A stretch of 64,000 bases of DNA, taken from Variovorax fucosicus. GTDB lineage: Bacteria; Pseudomonadota; Gammaproteobacteria; Burkholderiales; Burkholderiaceae_C. The stretch is taken from assembly GCF_030316825.1 (NCBI RefSeq), contig NZ_JASZYU010000004.1, positions 248,001 through 312,000 of the forward strand, given 5' to 3'. Below, piece after piece: positions 41,536 through 50,594 of the stretch (within the stretch, counting starts at the first letter, position 1; each line of letters opens with the position of its first letter). Position numbers and translations under genes: made by a program. The notes under the pieces were generated by a model. The model saw only the letters and a list, made by a program, of their open reading frames with translations, searched no databases and was not told the DNA's origin.

Positions 41536-42141
41536 ATGGCGCAATCCAGGCGCAAAGCTGCGGGCTTTTCTCTTCTCGAGGTGCTCGTCTCGATCGTTGT
41601 CCTCAGCATCGGACTGCTGGGGGCGGTGGGCATGCTGATGACAGCAGTGCGAACCACCAACGAGTCAGGCTCGTTCACTACGGCGGTCAACCTCGTGCGC
41701 GAGCTTTCGGAAAAAGCGCGCATCAACAAGAACATTGCAGCCCGCAACAGCGTCGAGAACGCCTACGTTCTCGACGACTGGAGGAGCAGCCGCGACGCTC
41801 TTCCGGGTATCGACAACGCGACCGCCTGCACAGGCGTCGCGGCCGCCTGCAGCCAGGCGAGGCTCGCTGCCTGGGATCTGCGCAACTGGCTCCAGCGCGT
41901 CAAGACCAGCTTGCCGGAGGCCCGCGTCGCCGTGTGCTTCGACGATGCGCCCTGGGATGCAGCCAAAAACGCACACACGTGGGGTTGCAGCAAGAAGGGC
42001 CGCAACCTGGTGGTCAAGCTCGGCTGGGCCCCGCGCCTTGGCAGCGACGACGAGAAGGATGCCGACAGCCGTCCTCCGCGCGTCGTCATGCAACTCATCC
42101 CCGGACAGGACTACGATGGCTGCAGCTCCGTTGCCTTCTGA
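41536..42141 (+). CDS. pilV: Type IV pilus minor pilin PilV
   Basis: 201 residues. Prepilin cleavage site G-FSLLE near residue 10, with the +5 Glu, then a hydrophobic helix (VLVSIVVLSIGLLGAVGMLMTAV). The C-terminal region has the Cys-containing loops common in PilV. It would be processed by PilD and incorporated in the priming complex of the pilus. First of six overlapping genes for minor pilins and tip adhesin. Weak promoter-like bases (TAAACT, 41473-41478) lie upstream. Confidence 0.92.
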   Translation: MAQSRRKAAGFSLLEVLVSIVVLSIGLLGAVGMLMTAVRTTNESGSFTTAVNLVRELSEKARINKNIAARNSVENAYVLDDWRSSRDALPGIDNATACTGVAAACSQARLAAWDLRNWLQRVKTSLPEARVAVCFDDAPWDAAKNAHTWGCSKKGRNLVVKLGWAPRLGSDDEKDADSRPPRVVMQLIPGQDYDGCSSVAF

Positions 42142-43099
42142 AACCGGCCTGCGCGCGCAGCAGCGCGGCGTCACGCTGGTGGAGCTCATGGTCGCCATGG
42201 TGATCGGGCTCGTGCTGGTGCTCGCAGCCTCGGCGGCATTCCTGGCGAGCAAGCAGCTCTTCAATACAGATGCCGAGGTTCAGGCGACGCAGGATTCGTT
42301 GCGCTTCGCGCGCTACATCGTGCAGGGCGTCGTCCGCCAGGCGGGCTATGCCGACTACGCGCCCGACAGTCTGGCCGATGGCATCGGCGTCATCGCCAGC
42401 AATGCCAACCTGCTGGCCGACTCCGTCGATCCGCGCGACCTGAACATCGGCGGGGCGACCAACACCACGGTGAGCAGGACGGACGACAGCTTCGGCGCCA
42501 ACGACACCGACACCCGCAACCAGAACGATTCGCTCATGGTGCGCTTCTTCGGGCGAAGCACGGCCAACGCCGACACGCCCGACAACACCATGATCGACTG
42601 CCTCGGTCATCCGCAGAAGGGGCCGGCCGCGATCCCGTCAGCCGCCGATCGTGCCTGGAGCTTCTTCTACGTGGCGTTGGCCTCCGACGGCGAACCCGAG
42701 CTCTATTGCAAGTACGCGACGGAGGCTGGCAAGTTCACGGCAGAGCCCCTGGCGCGCGGTGTGGAGAAGTTCAAGGTCGTCTATGGCTACGACGGCAATG
42801 GCGACAGCGTTCCCGAAGCGTGGCTCGATGCGAAGGGCATCGCAGCCAAGGCGCAGGCCGCCGGTGGGCCGATCAATGCCGAATGGCGCAAGGCCGTGGC
42901 GGTGCGCATCGGCATCGTGGTTCGCAGCGCTCGCCCCGCTGGCGATCTGAAGCAGGTGAGTGGACATGACTATCGGCTTTACCCGCTGGGCGAGGAGTTC
43001 AGGAACAGCGTCTATTTCGACCCGCCGGACGACGGGCGATTCCGAAGCACGGCGACCTTCACGCTCATGCTGCGCAACGTCGCACGGGATCCGACATGA
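42116..43099 (+). CDS. pilW: Type IV pilus minor pilin PilW
   Basis: 327 residues from ATG 42116, overlapping pilV by 26 bp. The class III signal reads QQRG-VTLVELMVAMVIGLVLVLAASAAFL with the Glu at +5. The large globular part carries a few cysteines and aromatic beta segments. It matches PilW by size and position. It is expected in the pilus tip initiation complex with PilV, PilX and PilY1. The coding frame starts inside pilV, so translation is coupled. Confidence 0.9.
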   Translation: MAAAPLPSETGLRAQQRGVTLVELMVAMVIGLVLVLAASAAFLASKQLFNTDAEVQATQDSLRFARYIVQGVVRQAGYADYAPDSLADGIGVIASNANLLADSVDPRDLNIGGATNTTVSRTDDSFGANDTDTRNQNDSLMVRFFGRSTANADTPDNTMIDCLGHPQKGPAAIPSAADRAWSFFYVALASDGEPELYCKYATEAGKFTAEPLARGVEKFKVVYGYDGNGDSVPEAWLDAKGIAAKAQAAGGPINAEWRKAVAVRIGIVVRSARPAGDLKQVSGHDYRLYPLGEEFRNSVYFDPPDDGRFRSTATFTLMLRNVARDPT

Positions 43100-43740
43100 G
43101 CGCGCATGCCTCGATGGGGCGGGGCGGGCTCGCGGAGCGCGGGTTCTCGCTGATCGTCGTCTTGTTGCTGCTGGTCATCGTGACCGTGCTGGGTATCGGC
43201 GCGGCGCACCTGTCGCTGGTGAACGAGCGCAGTGCGCGCAACGACCGGGACAGCGAGATTGCCCTGCAGGCAGCGGAGGCGGCGTTGATGGATGCCGAGC
43301 TCGACGTGCTGGGCCCCAACCAGGCTGCGTCTGCGCGCTTGTGCCTGTTCAACAACAAGGACGTTGCGCCCTTCGTCGCGGGCTGCGGTGGCGCCGGTTC
43401 CAGTCTGGGTCTTTGCGCGCCCAACGAGCCGGGCACCACGCCGGCCTGGATGCAGGCCGATCTGTCGCCCACGAGCAAGACCGCAGTCGAGTACGGCACT
43501 TTCACCGGCCAGAAGTACGTCACGGGCCAGGGTGCCACGCCCGCTGCCTTGCCCCGCTACATCGTCGAGGTGATCCGCAACAACGGCGGGTGGCAGGCCA
43601 TGCGGCTCGAAAGTGCCAGCGCCGGCAACGCCACCAACATCTTCCGCGTCACGGCGATCGGGTTTGGAGTCGAGAAGGAAACGCAGGTGGTTCTGCAAAC
43701 CAATCTGTACAAGCCAACGGTCAGCGCAGGCTGTCCGTGA
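43096..43740 (+). CDS. pilX: Type IV pilus minor pilin PilX
   Basis: 214 residues. The N-terminus (RGGLAERGFSLIVVLLLLVIVTVLGIGAAHLSL) has the prepilin G-F cleavage site but Val in place of Glu at position +5. That is normal for PilX/GspK-like pilins, which sit at the tip and do not need the Glu bridge. The body is mainly Ala/Asp-rich with disulphide-type cysteines. Overlaps pilW by 4 bp (ATGA), 13 bp before pilY1. Confidence 0.88.
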   Translation: MSAHASMGRGGLAERGFSLIVVLLLLVIVTVLGIGAAHLSLVNERSARNDRDSEIALQAAEAALMDAELDVLGPNQAASARLCLFNNKDVAPFVAGCGGAGSSLGLCAPNEPGTTPAWMQADLSPTSKTAVEYGTFTGQKYVTGQGATPAALPRYIVEVIRNNGGWQAMRLESASAGNATNIFRVTAIGFGVEKETQVVLQTNLYKPTVSAGCP

Positions 43741-43753
43741 GGGGGAACTGGGC

Positions 43754-46700
43754 ATGCTGAAAATTCGACAAGGCGATCTGAAGGGCGCTGCCATTGCACT
43801 TGCGCTGTATCTGGCCACGATGACCATTCTGTCGGGCGCAGTGGAAAAGATGCCGGTGGTACCGCCCGACGCGGTACTGGCCGACGAACCCCTGTTCTCG
43901 ACGACCTCCCGCGTCAAGCCGAACATGGTGCTGGATCTGTCGGTGGAGTTTCCGACGACGGGCGCAGCCTATCGGCGGGGATTCGACATCACCAAGTCCT
44001 ACGTCGGCTACTGGGACCCGATGGGCTGCTACGACTACGCCATCGCAGACGGCTACTTCAGGCGCACCGCCAGCGCGACGGTGTCGGACGGCGAAATCGT
44101 CTGCGCCGGGAAGTGGAGCGGCAACATGCTGAACTGGGCTGCTTCATCGGCCATCGACATGCTGCGCTATGCCATGACCGGCGGAGACCGTGTGCTCGAC
44201 ACCGCGGACACGACCGTGCTCCAGCGCGCCGTTCTCCAGGATAATTTCTACAACGCCGGCGACAACTTCCCGGCGCGGGTGTTGAGCGGCAATCTCGACA
44301 AGCTGACGCCCCTGTCCGGTGCCCTTGGCCCCGGTGGCACAGTGCGGATTGCCAACTGCCGCGACCGCCTTTTCGTCGGCTCGACTGCTTCGGGCAGTTG
44401 TACCGATCCGGGAACCGATCAGAGCTACGGGCCGGGCGGCGCTGCGCCGTATTTCGCGCGGGTGCAGGTCTGCTCGGCGGACGAAGGGCCGATCCGGCGC
44501 GACCTGTGTCTGAAGCAACCTGCCGGCAACTACAAGCCGGTCGGCACCATCCAGACCTATTCGGCCCGGATGCGCTTCGCCGCCTTTGGCTATCTGATGG
44601 ACAACACCAACGCGCGCTATGGCGGCGTGCTGCGCGCACCGATGAAATTCGCGGGGCCCACTGCAGAAAACGCAAGGTTCGAGAAGATCGCCAACGAGGC
44701 GGCCGAGTGGGATGCCAACACCGGGGTCTTCGTTGCCAATCCGCTGGCCAGTACGGAGGGCTCGAGCGGCGTCGTCAACTATCTCAACCAGTTCGGCCGG
44801 ACGGGGCCTGTTCCCGGCACCTACAAGACCTTGGACGCGGTGGGCGAGATGTACTACGAGTCGCTTCGCTATCTGCAAGGCCAGGCGCCGACCGACCAGG
44901 CGACCGCGGGTATGACGAACGCGATGAAGGATGGTTTTCCGGTTTACAACCAGACAGAAAAGTGGGGCTCCGGAGCGCAGAGCACATGGGATCCGGTCGT
45001 GGCCAACTGCCAGAAAAACTACATCCTGGCCATCGGCGACCTGAATACCCACCACGACCATTCGCTGCCGGGTCTCGGCAATGACGCCATCGATGGCTGG
45101 CCTTCGGGCTTTCGGGCCGCGGATCTTGCCAGGATGGAGCCCGACACGGCGGCCTGGGCCAGCCTTGTCGGCGCATTCGAGAACAGCGAGTCCATGGCAT
45201 ACACCCATCCGTCCGGCAAGACCGGCCTGACGACGCGGGGAAATGCCGACGGGCCGCGTGCCTTCGCTTACAACAACGGCGCCCGGATCACGTCGTCCAA
45301 CATCCCGGCGCTGGACACCGGGGCCGACCGCGGCTCGCTGGCATGGAGCGGACTGGCCTATTGGGCCAACACGCAGAAGATTCGCCGCGACCATCCCGAT
45401 GTCCGGGTCAAGACCTACACCATCGATGTCGACGAAGGTGGCGATGGCACCATCCGCCAGGGCAAGCGTGGGAGCGCGTACTACCTCGCTGCAAAGTACG
45501 GCGGTTTCGACGACAGGAACGACGACGGCAATCCGTTCGTGACCGCCCTCGGTGACGGCAATGCGGAGAGCGTGTCGAATTCCGAGTGGCAGTCGGGTGT
45601 GGATGACGACGGACAGCCCAGGCCGTCCAACTATTTCCTTGCGAGCAAGCCCGAGGAGATGATCGCCGCCATTCGTCAGATCTTCGCGAGAGCCGGTGCG
45701 GCAAGCGGCACCATCGCCGGTGGCGCGCTCTCCAGCACGCGCATCGCCTCGAGCGGCACCCATCTCTACGTTCCGCAATTGGACAGCACGCGTTGGTCCG
45801 GCTCGCTGCTGGCCTACCCGCTGGCTTACGACGCCACGCTGGGTGCGGTGAACAAGGGCAACACGCCAACCTGGAGCGCTGGCGCATTGCTGACCGTCGC
45901 GGACAAGCCGGTCGACCGGAAGATCTTCACGCAGCTCGGTTCCAGAGCCGGTGCGGAATTCAAGTGGACGGCCATCTCCGGCGACAAGGTGCTGTCGGAT
46001 CTGCTGAATGCGGAGCCGTTTTCGCAGGTTGGTGCCAGGGACGATCTCGGTGAGCGCCGTGTCGCCTATCTGCGCGGCGACCGCACCGGCGAGGTCGACA
46101 GGAAGGGCGGTGTCTTCAGGGCTCGTGATTCGGTCATGGGCGATGTCGTCAATTCGACGCCGCTGCTGGTGGGCGCGCCCAGCTCCACGCTTCAGGGCAA
46201 GGACTACGACAAGTTCGTGGCGGCCCACAAGGGGCGCCCGCGGGCCGTCTACGTCGGCGCCAACGACGGCATGTTCCATGCCTTCGCTGCCGACACTGGG
46301 GCCGAACTCTTCGCCTACGTGCCGCGTTCCGTGTACGGCAGGCTCGGCGCCTACACCTCGCCAGATTACGTTCATCAGCCTTACGTCGACGGCAGCGCGG
46401 CCGCGGGCGAAATGCAGTCGGCTGAAGGCAACTGGCGCACCGTGCTGGTTTCCGGCCTGGGCGGCGGGGCGCGCGGCGTCTTTGCGCTCGACGTGACCAA
46501 CCCAGCCACCTTTTCGGCGAGCAACGTGCTGTGGGAGTTCACCGGCGCCGACGATGCCGACATGGGCTACGTGACGCAAGCACCGCGAATCATGAAATTC
46601 CGCACCACTGCGGCCAGGGACGGCAAGCCAGCCGTCTACCGCTGGTTCGCCGTCGTTCCCTCCGGCTTCAACAACGGCAACACAAAGAAGGCCGCAGCGC

Positions 46701-47698
46701 TTTTCCTGCTCTCGCTGGACAAGGCGCCTGCCGATGCATGGGAGCGGAACCGCAACTACTACAAGATCGTGCTGCCGAATCCCGCGGACACGGCCGTGGC
46801 CAATGCTTTGGGGCCGGTCGGCGACTATGCGGCGTCCGACAACACGGCCCGCCTGCTGTACGCGGGCGACACGCAGGGCAATTTGTGGAAGTTCGATTTC
46901 AGCAAGAGTGCGCCGTGGAGTGAAGCTACGGCACTGCCGCTCGGCAGCGCACCCTTGATGGTGGCGAAAGACGCCAACGGGAACAGGCAGCCGATCACGA
47001 TCGCACCGGAAGTGGGGGCGGGGCCGAATGGCGGCGCCATCGTCCTCTTCGGCACCGGAAAGCTTGTCGAGGTCGACGACCTGGGCAGCCGGCGCGCGCA
47101 GACCCTCTATGGCGTCTACGACACCAAGTCCGCAATTCCCGTGGATCAGGCGCGCACCCAGCTTCAGTCGCGCACCGTCACAGCGGACAACAAGGGCCAG
47201 TTCACCATCTCCGGCAGTGCTTTCGTCTACGGGCCCTACGACAGCGACACCTCGCAGCGCCGCGGTTGGTACTTTGACCTGCCGCAGGCAACCGACAACG
47301 GCGAGCGCCAAGTCTCGCGCATGCTGCTCAGCGACGGCTTCCTCCTGTTCAACACGCTGATTCCGAACCCGAACGCCTGCGGTGCGGGCGGCGGCGGCCA
47401 CACCTGTGGGGTGAATGCGATGTCGGGCCTTTCCGTTGGCAGCACCTGCATTCCGTCGACGGTCGGGCTGCCCGGTTCGCCGATCGTCATTCAGGAAGGC
47501 GAGGGCGCTTTCACGTCGACCGATTCGTTCGGACGACGAACCGAAACCAGGAAAGTGGCGGTGATCAATCTCGGCACCGGCACTGGCAACGGCCCCGGTG
47601 TTTCCATCACGCGGCCGATCGAAGGCGGCAAGGTGTCCCAGGTGGCCGGTCGCTTGAACTGGCGTCAGGTCATCAACTTCAAGGATCTCAAGCAATGA
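43754..47698 (+). CDS. pilY1: PilY1-type pilus tip adhesin and biogenesis protein
   Basis: 1314 residues. An N-terminal hydrophobic segment (AAIALALYLATMTILSG) acts as export signal. The first half is variable and contains repeated YVGYWDPMGCYDY-like and YFARVQVCSADEGP regions. The second half is the conserved PilY1 beta-propeller: ARAVYVGANDGMFHAF-like blades, GARGVFALDVTNPATF, and RLLYAGDTQGNLWKFDF, which is where the family binds calcium. No clear VWA motif is seen. PilY1 caps the pilus and controls extension/retraction and adhesion. Coupled to pilE by a 4-bp overlap. Confidence 0.92.
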   Translation: MLKIRQGDLKGAAIALALYLATMTILSGAVEKMPVVPPDAVLADEPLFSTTSRVKPNMVLDLSVEFPTTGAAYRRGFDITKSYVGYWDPMGCYDYAIADGYFRRTASATVSDGEIVCAGKWSGNMLNWAASSAIDMLRYAMTGGDRVLDTADTTVLQRAVLQDNFYNAGDNFPARVLSGNLDKLTPLSGALGPGGTVRIANCRDRLFVGSTASGSCTDPGTDQSYGPGGAAPYFARVQVCSADEGPIRRDLCLKQPAGNYKPVGTIQTYSARMRFAAFGYLMDNTNARYGGVLRAPMKFAGPTAENARFEKIANEAAEWDANTGVFVANPLASTEGSSGVVNYLNQFGRTGPVPGTYKTLDAVGEMYYESLRYLQGQAPTDQATAGMTNAMKDGFPVYNQTEKWGSGAQSTWDPVVANCQKNYILAIGDLNTHHDHSLPGLGNDAIDGWPSGFRAADLARMEPDTAAWASLVGAFENSESMAYTHPSGKTGLTTRGNADGPRAFAYNNGARITSSNIPALDTGADRGSLAWSGLAYWANTQKIRRDHPDVRVKTYTIDVDEGGDGTIRQGKRGSAYYLAAKYGGFDDRNDDGNPFVTALGDGNAESVSNSEWQSGVDDDGQPRPSNYFLASKPEEMIAAIRQIFARAGAASGTIAGGALSSTRIASSGTHLYVPQLDSTRWSGSLLAYPLAYDATLGAVNKGNTPTWSAGALLTVADKPVDRKIFTQLGSRAGAEFKWTAISGDKVLSDLLNAEPFSQVGARDDLGERRVAYLRGDRTGEVDRKGGVFRARDSVMGDVVNSTPLLVGAPSSTLQGKDYDKFVAAHKGRPRAVYVGANDGMFHAFAADTGAELFAYVPRSVYGRLGAYTSPDYVHQPYVDGSAAAGEMQSAEGNWRTVLVSGLGGGARGVFALDVTNPATFSASNVLWEFTGADDADMGYVTQAPRIMKFRTTAARDGKPAVYRWFAVVPSGFNNGNTKKAAALFLLSLDKAPADAWERNRNYYKIVLPNPADTAVANALGPVGDYAASDNTARLLYAGDTQGNLWKFDFSKSAPWSEATALPLGSAPLMVAKDANGNRQPITIAPEVGAGPNGGAIVLFGTGKLVEVDDLGSRRAQTLYGVYDTKSAIPVDQARTQLQSRTVTADNKGQFTISGSAFVYGPYDSDTSQRRGWYFDLPQATDNGERQVSRMLLSDGFLLFNTLIPNPNACGAGGGGHTCGVNAMSGLSVGSTCIPSTVGLPGSPIVIQEGEGAFTSTDSFGRRTETRKVAVINLGTGTGNGPGVSITRPIEGGKVSQVAGRLNWRQVINFKDLKQ

Positions 47699-48138
47699 GC
47701 CTTTCGCATGCCCAATCCGTGCGGCATCGCGCGGCCTCTGGTTTCACGCTGATCGAACTGATGATCGTCGTTGCTGTCATTGCGATCCTGGCGGCAATCG
47801 CCTATCCATCGTTCATGGATTCCATGCGCAAGGGATGGCGCGCGGAAGCGCGCGCAGCCCTCATGCAGGAGATGCAGCAGCAGGAGCGCTTCTACACCCG
47901 GACGGCCAGCTACAAGACGGACAAGCCGTTCAAGAGCCATTCGGGTGATACGCCGGCCGGCAGCAAGTACGGCCTGGCGGTTACACCCTGTGATGGTCAG
48001 GCCGACGCGAAGACGTGCATCAAACTGACGGCCACTCTCAAGCAGGGCTACCTGGATCCCCAGGTGAAGGAGATATGGATCGACAGCGCGGGCGTCAAGA
48101 GTTGCACGGGCGAAGACAAGGGCAGGTGCTGGCAATGA
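47695..48138 (+). CDS. pilE: Type IV minor pilin PilE-like
   Basis: 147 residues with the class III cleavage site SG-FTLIELMIVVAVIAILAAIAYPSF, an intact +5 Glu and a typical pilin hydrophobic helix. The C-terminal domain has four cysteines (CDGQ, CIK, SCTG, RCWQ), which fit a disulphide-closed D-region. Its place in a pilVWXY1E operon suggests a minor pilin rather than the major subunit. It overlaps pilY1 and the next gene by 4 bp each. Confidence 0.9.
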   Translation: MSLSHAQSVRHRAASGFTLIELMIVVAVIAILAAIAYPSFMDSMRKGWRAEARAALMQEMQQQERFYTRTASYKTDKPFKSHSGDTPAGSKYGLAVTPCDGQADAKTCIKLTATLKQGYLDPQVKEIWIDSAGVKSCTGEDKGRCWQ

Positions 48139-48680
48139 AGTTGGCGCTTTCCTCCAACCTGCGCACGCGCGGCTTCACGTTGATCGAAATGCTTGTCGTC
48201 ATTGCCCTGGTTGCGATTCTGGGCGCCATCGCCGTGCCCGGCTTTCGCGACCTGCTGCAGAACCAGCGACTGGCGTCCGCCACCAGCGATTTCGTCGCCG
48301 CCTTGAGCCTTGCGAGGTCGGAGGCCATCAAGCGCTCGCAGGCCGTCGCCGTGAGTCCGCAAGGGCAGGGCTGGGGCAGCGGCTGGAAAGTACAGATTGC
48401 AGGGGACAGCGCCGCGCAGCCCTTGCGCACCTTCGACGCGCTCCGCGGCGGGGTGGTCGTCGACACCACGCTGAGCAACGGGTTCGACACGCTCGTCAGC
48501 TACGATGGAAACGGATTTTCGCGTGCAGGCAACAGCTACAAGGCAGGATGCCTGGCGCTGAAGGCCGAGACCGGGCGGCGCAGTGCCATCGTGATCCCGA
48601 TGTCGGGGCGTCCGAAGACCTGCGATCCCGACCGGAAGGGCGATTGCGGTCTCGGGAAATGCAACGCGGCAGGCGGCTGA
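48135..48680 (+). CDS. fimT: GspH/FimT family pseudopilin
   Basis: 181 residues. N-terminus TRG-FTLIEMLVVIALVAILGAIAVPGFRDLL is a canonical prepilin signal and helix with +5 Glu. The C-terminal domain has the beta-rich GspH/FimT fold with four cysteines near the end (GCLALK, KTCDPDRKGDCGLGKC). Minor pseudopilins of this type help start pilus assembly and, in some bacteria, bind DNA. Last gene of the pilus set. Starts in an ATGA overlap; its stop is 17 bp from the convergent nrdR stop. Confidence 0.88.
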   Translation: MKLALSSNLRTRGFTLIEMLVVIALVAILGAIAVPGFRDLLQNQRLASATSDFVAALSLARSEAIKRSQAVAVSPQGQGWGSGWKVQIAGDSAAQPLRTFDALRGGVVVDTTLSNGFDTLVSYDGNGFSRAGNSYKAGCLALKAETGRRSAIVIPMSGRPKTCDPDRKGDCGLGKCNAAGG

Positions 48681-48697
48681 CCGCTGCGGCCGGCGAC

Positions 48698-49141
48698 TCA
48701 GATATCCCGAAGCAGTTGCCTGAACTCGTCCACGTCTTCAAAGCTGCGATAGACCGACGCAAATCGTACGTAAGCCACCTTGTCCAGCTTCTTGAGCTCC
48801 CGCATGACGAGCTCGCCGACCTTGTTGGACTCGAGCTCGCGCAGGCCGCTGGCCAGCAGCTTCTGTTCGATGCGCAGCAGGGCGCCATCGATCTGTTCGA
48901 TGCTCACAGGGCGCTTGCGCAGCGCCAGCATCATCGAGGCGCGAACCTTGGTGGCGTCGAAATCGGCGCGGCTGCCGTCCTTCTTGACCACCACCGGAAA
49001 GTTGACGTCTGGACGCTCGTAGGTGGTGAAGCGCTTCTCGCAGGCGCCGCACTGGCGCCTCCTGCGCACGAAGTCGCCGTCTTCGGAAACGCGGGTCTCG
49101 ACGACCTGCGTTTCCTGGTGGCCGCAGAACGGGCACTTCAT
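48698..49141 (-). CDS. nrdR: Ribonucleotide reductase repressor NrdR
   Basis: 147 residues. An N-terminal zinc ribbon (MKCPFCGHQETQVVETR ... RRRQCGACEKRFTTYE; CxxC...CxxC) is followed by the ATP-cone domain, as in NrdR proteins that sense dATP/ATP and repress nrd genes. Length fits the family. It lies 31 bp after glyA on the same strand, the conserved beta-proteobacterial glyA-nrdR order, so the two probably share the glyA riboswitch leader. Confidence 0.97.
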   Translation of the reverse strand: MKCPFCGHQETQVVETRVSEDGDFVRRRRQCGACEKRFTTYERPDVNFPVVVKKDGSRADFDATKVRASMMLALRKRPVSIEQIDGALLRIEQKLLASGLRELESNKVGELVMRELKKLDKVAYVRFASVYRSFEDVDEFRQLLRDI

Positions 49142-49172
49142 GCTGTTGCCGCGGCCGGACTGTTTGCGGGCT

Positions 49173-50417
49173 TCAGCTGTAGACCGGGAAGCGGCTGGTC
49201 AATGCGTGCACCTTGGCGCGCACCGTGGCCAGATTCGCCTCGTCGCGTGGATTTTCCAGCACGTCGGCAATCAGGTTGGCGGTCGCCCGGGCTTCCTCGT
49301 CCTTGAAGCCGCGCGTGGTCATTGCCGGGGTGCCGATGCGCACGCCGCTGGTGACCATCGGCTTTTCGGGGTCGTTCGGGATCGCGTTCTTGTTGATGGT
49401 CATGTGCGCGCTGCCCAGCACCGCTTCGGCTTCTTTGCCGGTGATGCCCTTGGAACGCAGGTCGACCAGCATGACGTGGCTTTCCGTGCGACCGCTCACG
49501 ATGCGCAGGCCGCGCTGCGTGAGGGTATCGGCCACGATTTGCGCGTTCTTCACCACCTGCTGCTGGTAGCTCTTGAACTCGGGCGTCAGTGCTTCCTTGA
49601 AGGCCACGGCCTTGGCCGCGATCACGTGCATCAGCGGGCCGCCTTGCAGGCCCGGGAAGATGGCGCTGTTGATCGCCTTTTCGTGCTGCGACTTCATCAG
49701 GATGATGCCGCCACGCGGGCCGCGCAGGCTCTTGTGCGTGGTGGAGGTCACGACGTCGGCGTACGGCACCGGGTTCGGGTAGCAGCCGGCGGCCACCAGG
49801 CCTGCGTAATGGGCGATGTCCACCATGAAGATCGCGCCGACATCCTTCGCCACCTTGGCAAAGCGCTCGAAATCAATGCGCAGCGAGTAGGCCGAAGCGC
49901 CCGCGATGATGAGCTTGGGCAGGTGCTCGTGCGCCTTGCGCTCCATCGCGTCGTAGTCGATCGCTTCGTTGGCGTCCAGGCCATAGCTCACCACGTTGAA
50001 CCACTTGCCGCTCATGTTGAGCGGCATGCCGTGGGTCAGGTGGCCGCCTTCGGCCAGGCTCATGCCCATGATGGTGTCGCCGGGCTTCAGGAAGGCGAGC
50101 ATCACGGCCTCGTTGGCCGAGGCGCCGCAATGCGGTTGCACGTTGGCAGCGTCGGCGCCGAACAGCTGCTTGACACGGTCGATAGCCAGTTGCTCGGCCA
50201 CGTCGACGTGCTCGCAGCCGCCGTAGTAGCGCTTGCCGGGATAGCCCTCGGCATACTTATTAGTGAGTTGCGAGCCCTGCGCCGCCATGACGGCGGGCGA
50301 CGCGTAGTTTTCACTCGCGATCAGTTCGATGTGCTGTTCCTGGCGTGCGTTTTCGGCCTGGATGGCGGCCCACACTTCGGGATCGGTCTGTTCGACCAGG
50401 ATGTTGCGTTGGTACAT
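49173..50417 (-). CDS. glyA: Serine hydroxymethyltransferase
   Basis: 414-residue PLP enzyme that converts serine and tetrahydrofolate to glycine and methylene-THF. The family start MYQRNILVEQTDPEVW begins at 50417, after AAAGGAC. Key motifs are ELIASENYASPAVMAAQGSQL, YYGGCEHVDVAE, and the PLP lysine in VTSTTHKSLRGPRGG. The 11-residue longer frame to 50450 lacks support and would start inside the riboswitch region. A ZTP-like riboswitch lies in the 177-bp leader, fitting regulation by the folate-stress signal ZMP/ZTP. Confidence 0.98.
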   Translation of the reverse strand: MYQRNILVEQTDPEVWAAIQAENARQEQHIELIASENYASPAVMAAQGSQLTNKYAEGYPGKRYYGGCEHVDVAEQLAIDRVKQLFGADAANVQPHCGASANEAVMLAFLKPGDTIMGMSLAEGGHLTHGMPLNMSGKWFNVVSYGLDANEAIDYDAMERKAHEHLPKLIIAGASAYSLRIDFERFAKVAKDVGAIFMVDIAHYAGLVAAGCYPNPVPYADVVTSTTHKSLRGPRGGIILMKSQHEKAINSAIFPGLQGGPLMHVIAAKAVAFKEALTPEFKSYQQQVVKNAQIVADTLTQRGLRIVSGRTESHVMLVDLRSKGITGKEAEAVLGSAHMTINKNAIPNDPEKPMVTSGVRIGTPAMTTRGFKDEEARATANLIADVLENPRDEANLATVRAKVHALTSRFPVYS

Positions 50418-50440
50418 GGCAGTCCTTTGAAGACGAATGT

Positions 50441-50460
50441 CCTTGTTCAAGCAAACAAGG
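50441..50460 (-). promoter_or_regulatory. Hairpin between the glyA riboswitch and start
   Basis: CCTTGTT and AACAAGG form a perfect 7-bp stem with a 6-nt loop, immediately after the last conserved base of the riboswitch and 24 nt before the ATG. It may be part of the expression platform. No T run follows, so control could be at translation rather than termination. Confidence 0.55.
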
Positions 50461-50461
50461 G

Positions 50462-50575
50462 CTGCCCAGGCGAACGGCTGAACGCCCGACGGCCGGGCGG
50501 TACGCTTCCCAGTGGTGTTCCACGTCAGCGCATGTCCCTGAAAAGGGCTGCGCCTATCGCCAGTCGCGTACCCGG
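50462..50575 (-). ncRNA. ZTP (pfl-motif) riboswitch upstream of glyA
   Basis: On the minus strand the leader has the diagnostic pieces in order: GGTACGCGACTGGCG (from about 50573), then GTGGAACACCACTGGGAAGCG-type core ending in GCGTACC, and finally CGCCTGGGCAG (3' end near 50462). GGTACGC pairs with GCGTACC to form the closing stem. The part between the two halves (a GCCCG/CGGGC hairpin) is the known variable linker. ZTP riboswitches bind ZMP/ZTP, the purine intermediate that builds up when 10-formyl-THF is low, and are known upstream of glyA, folD and purH. I recognise this from conserved motifs, not a covariance search. Confidence 0.85.
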
Positions 50576-50594
50576 CGAGTGTAGCCGAGGCGGC

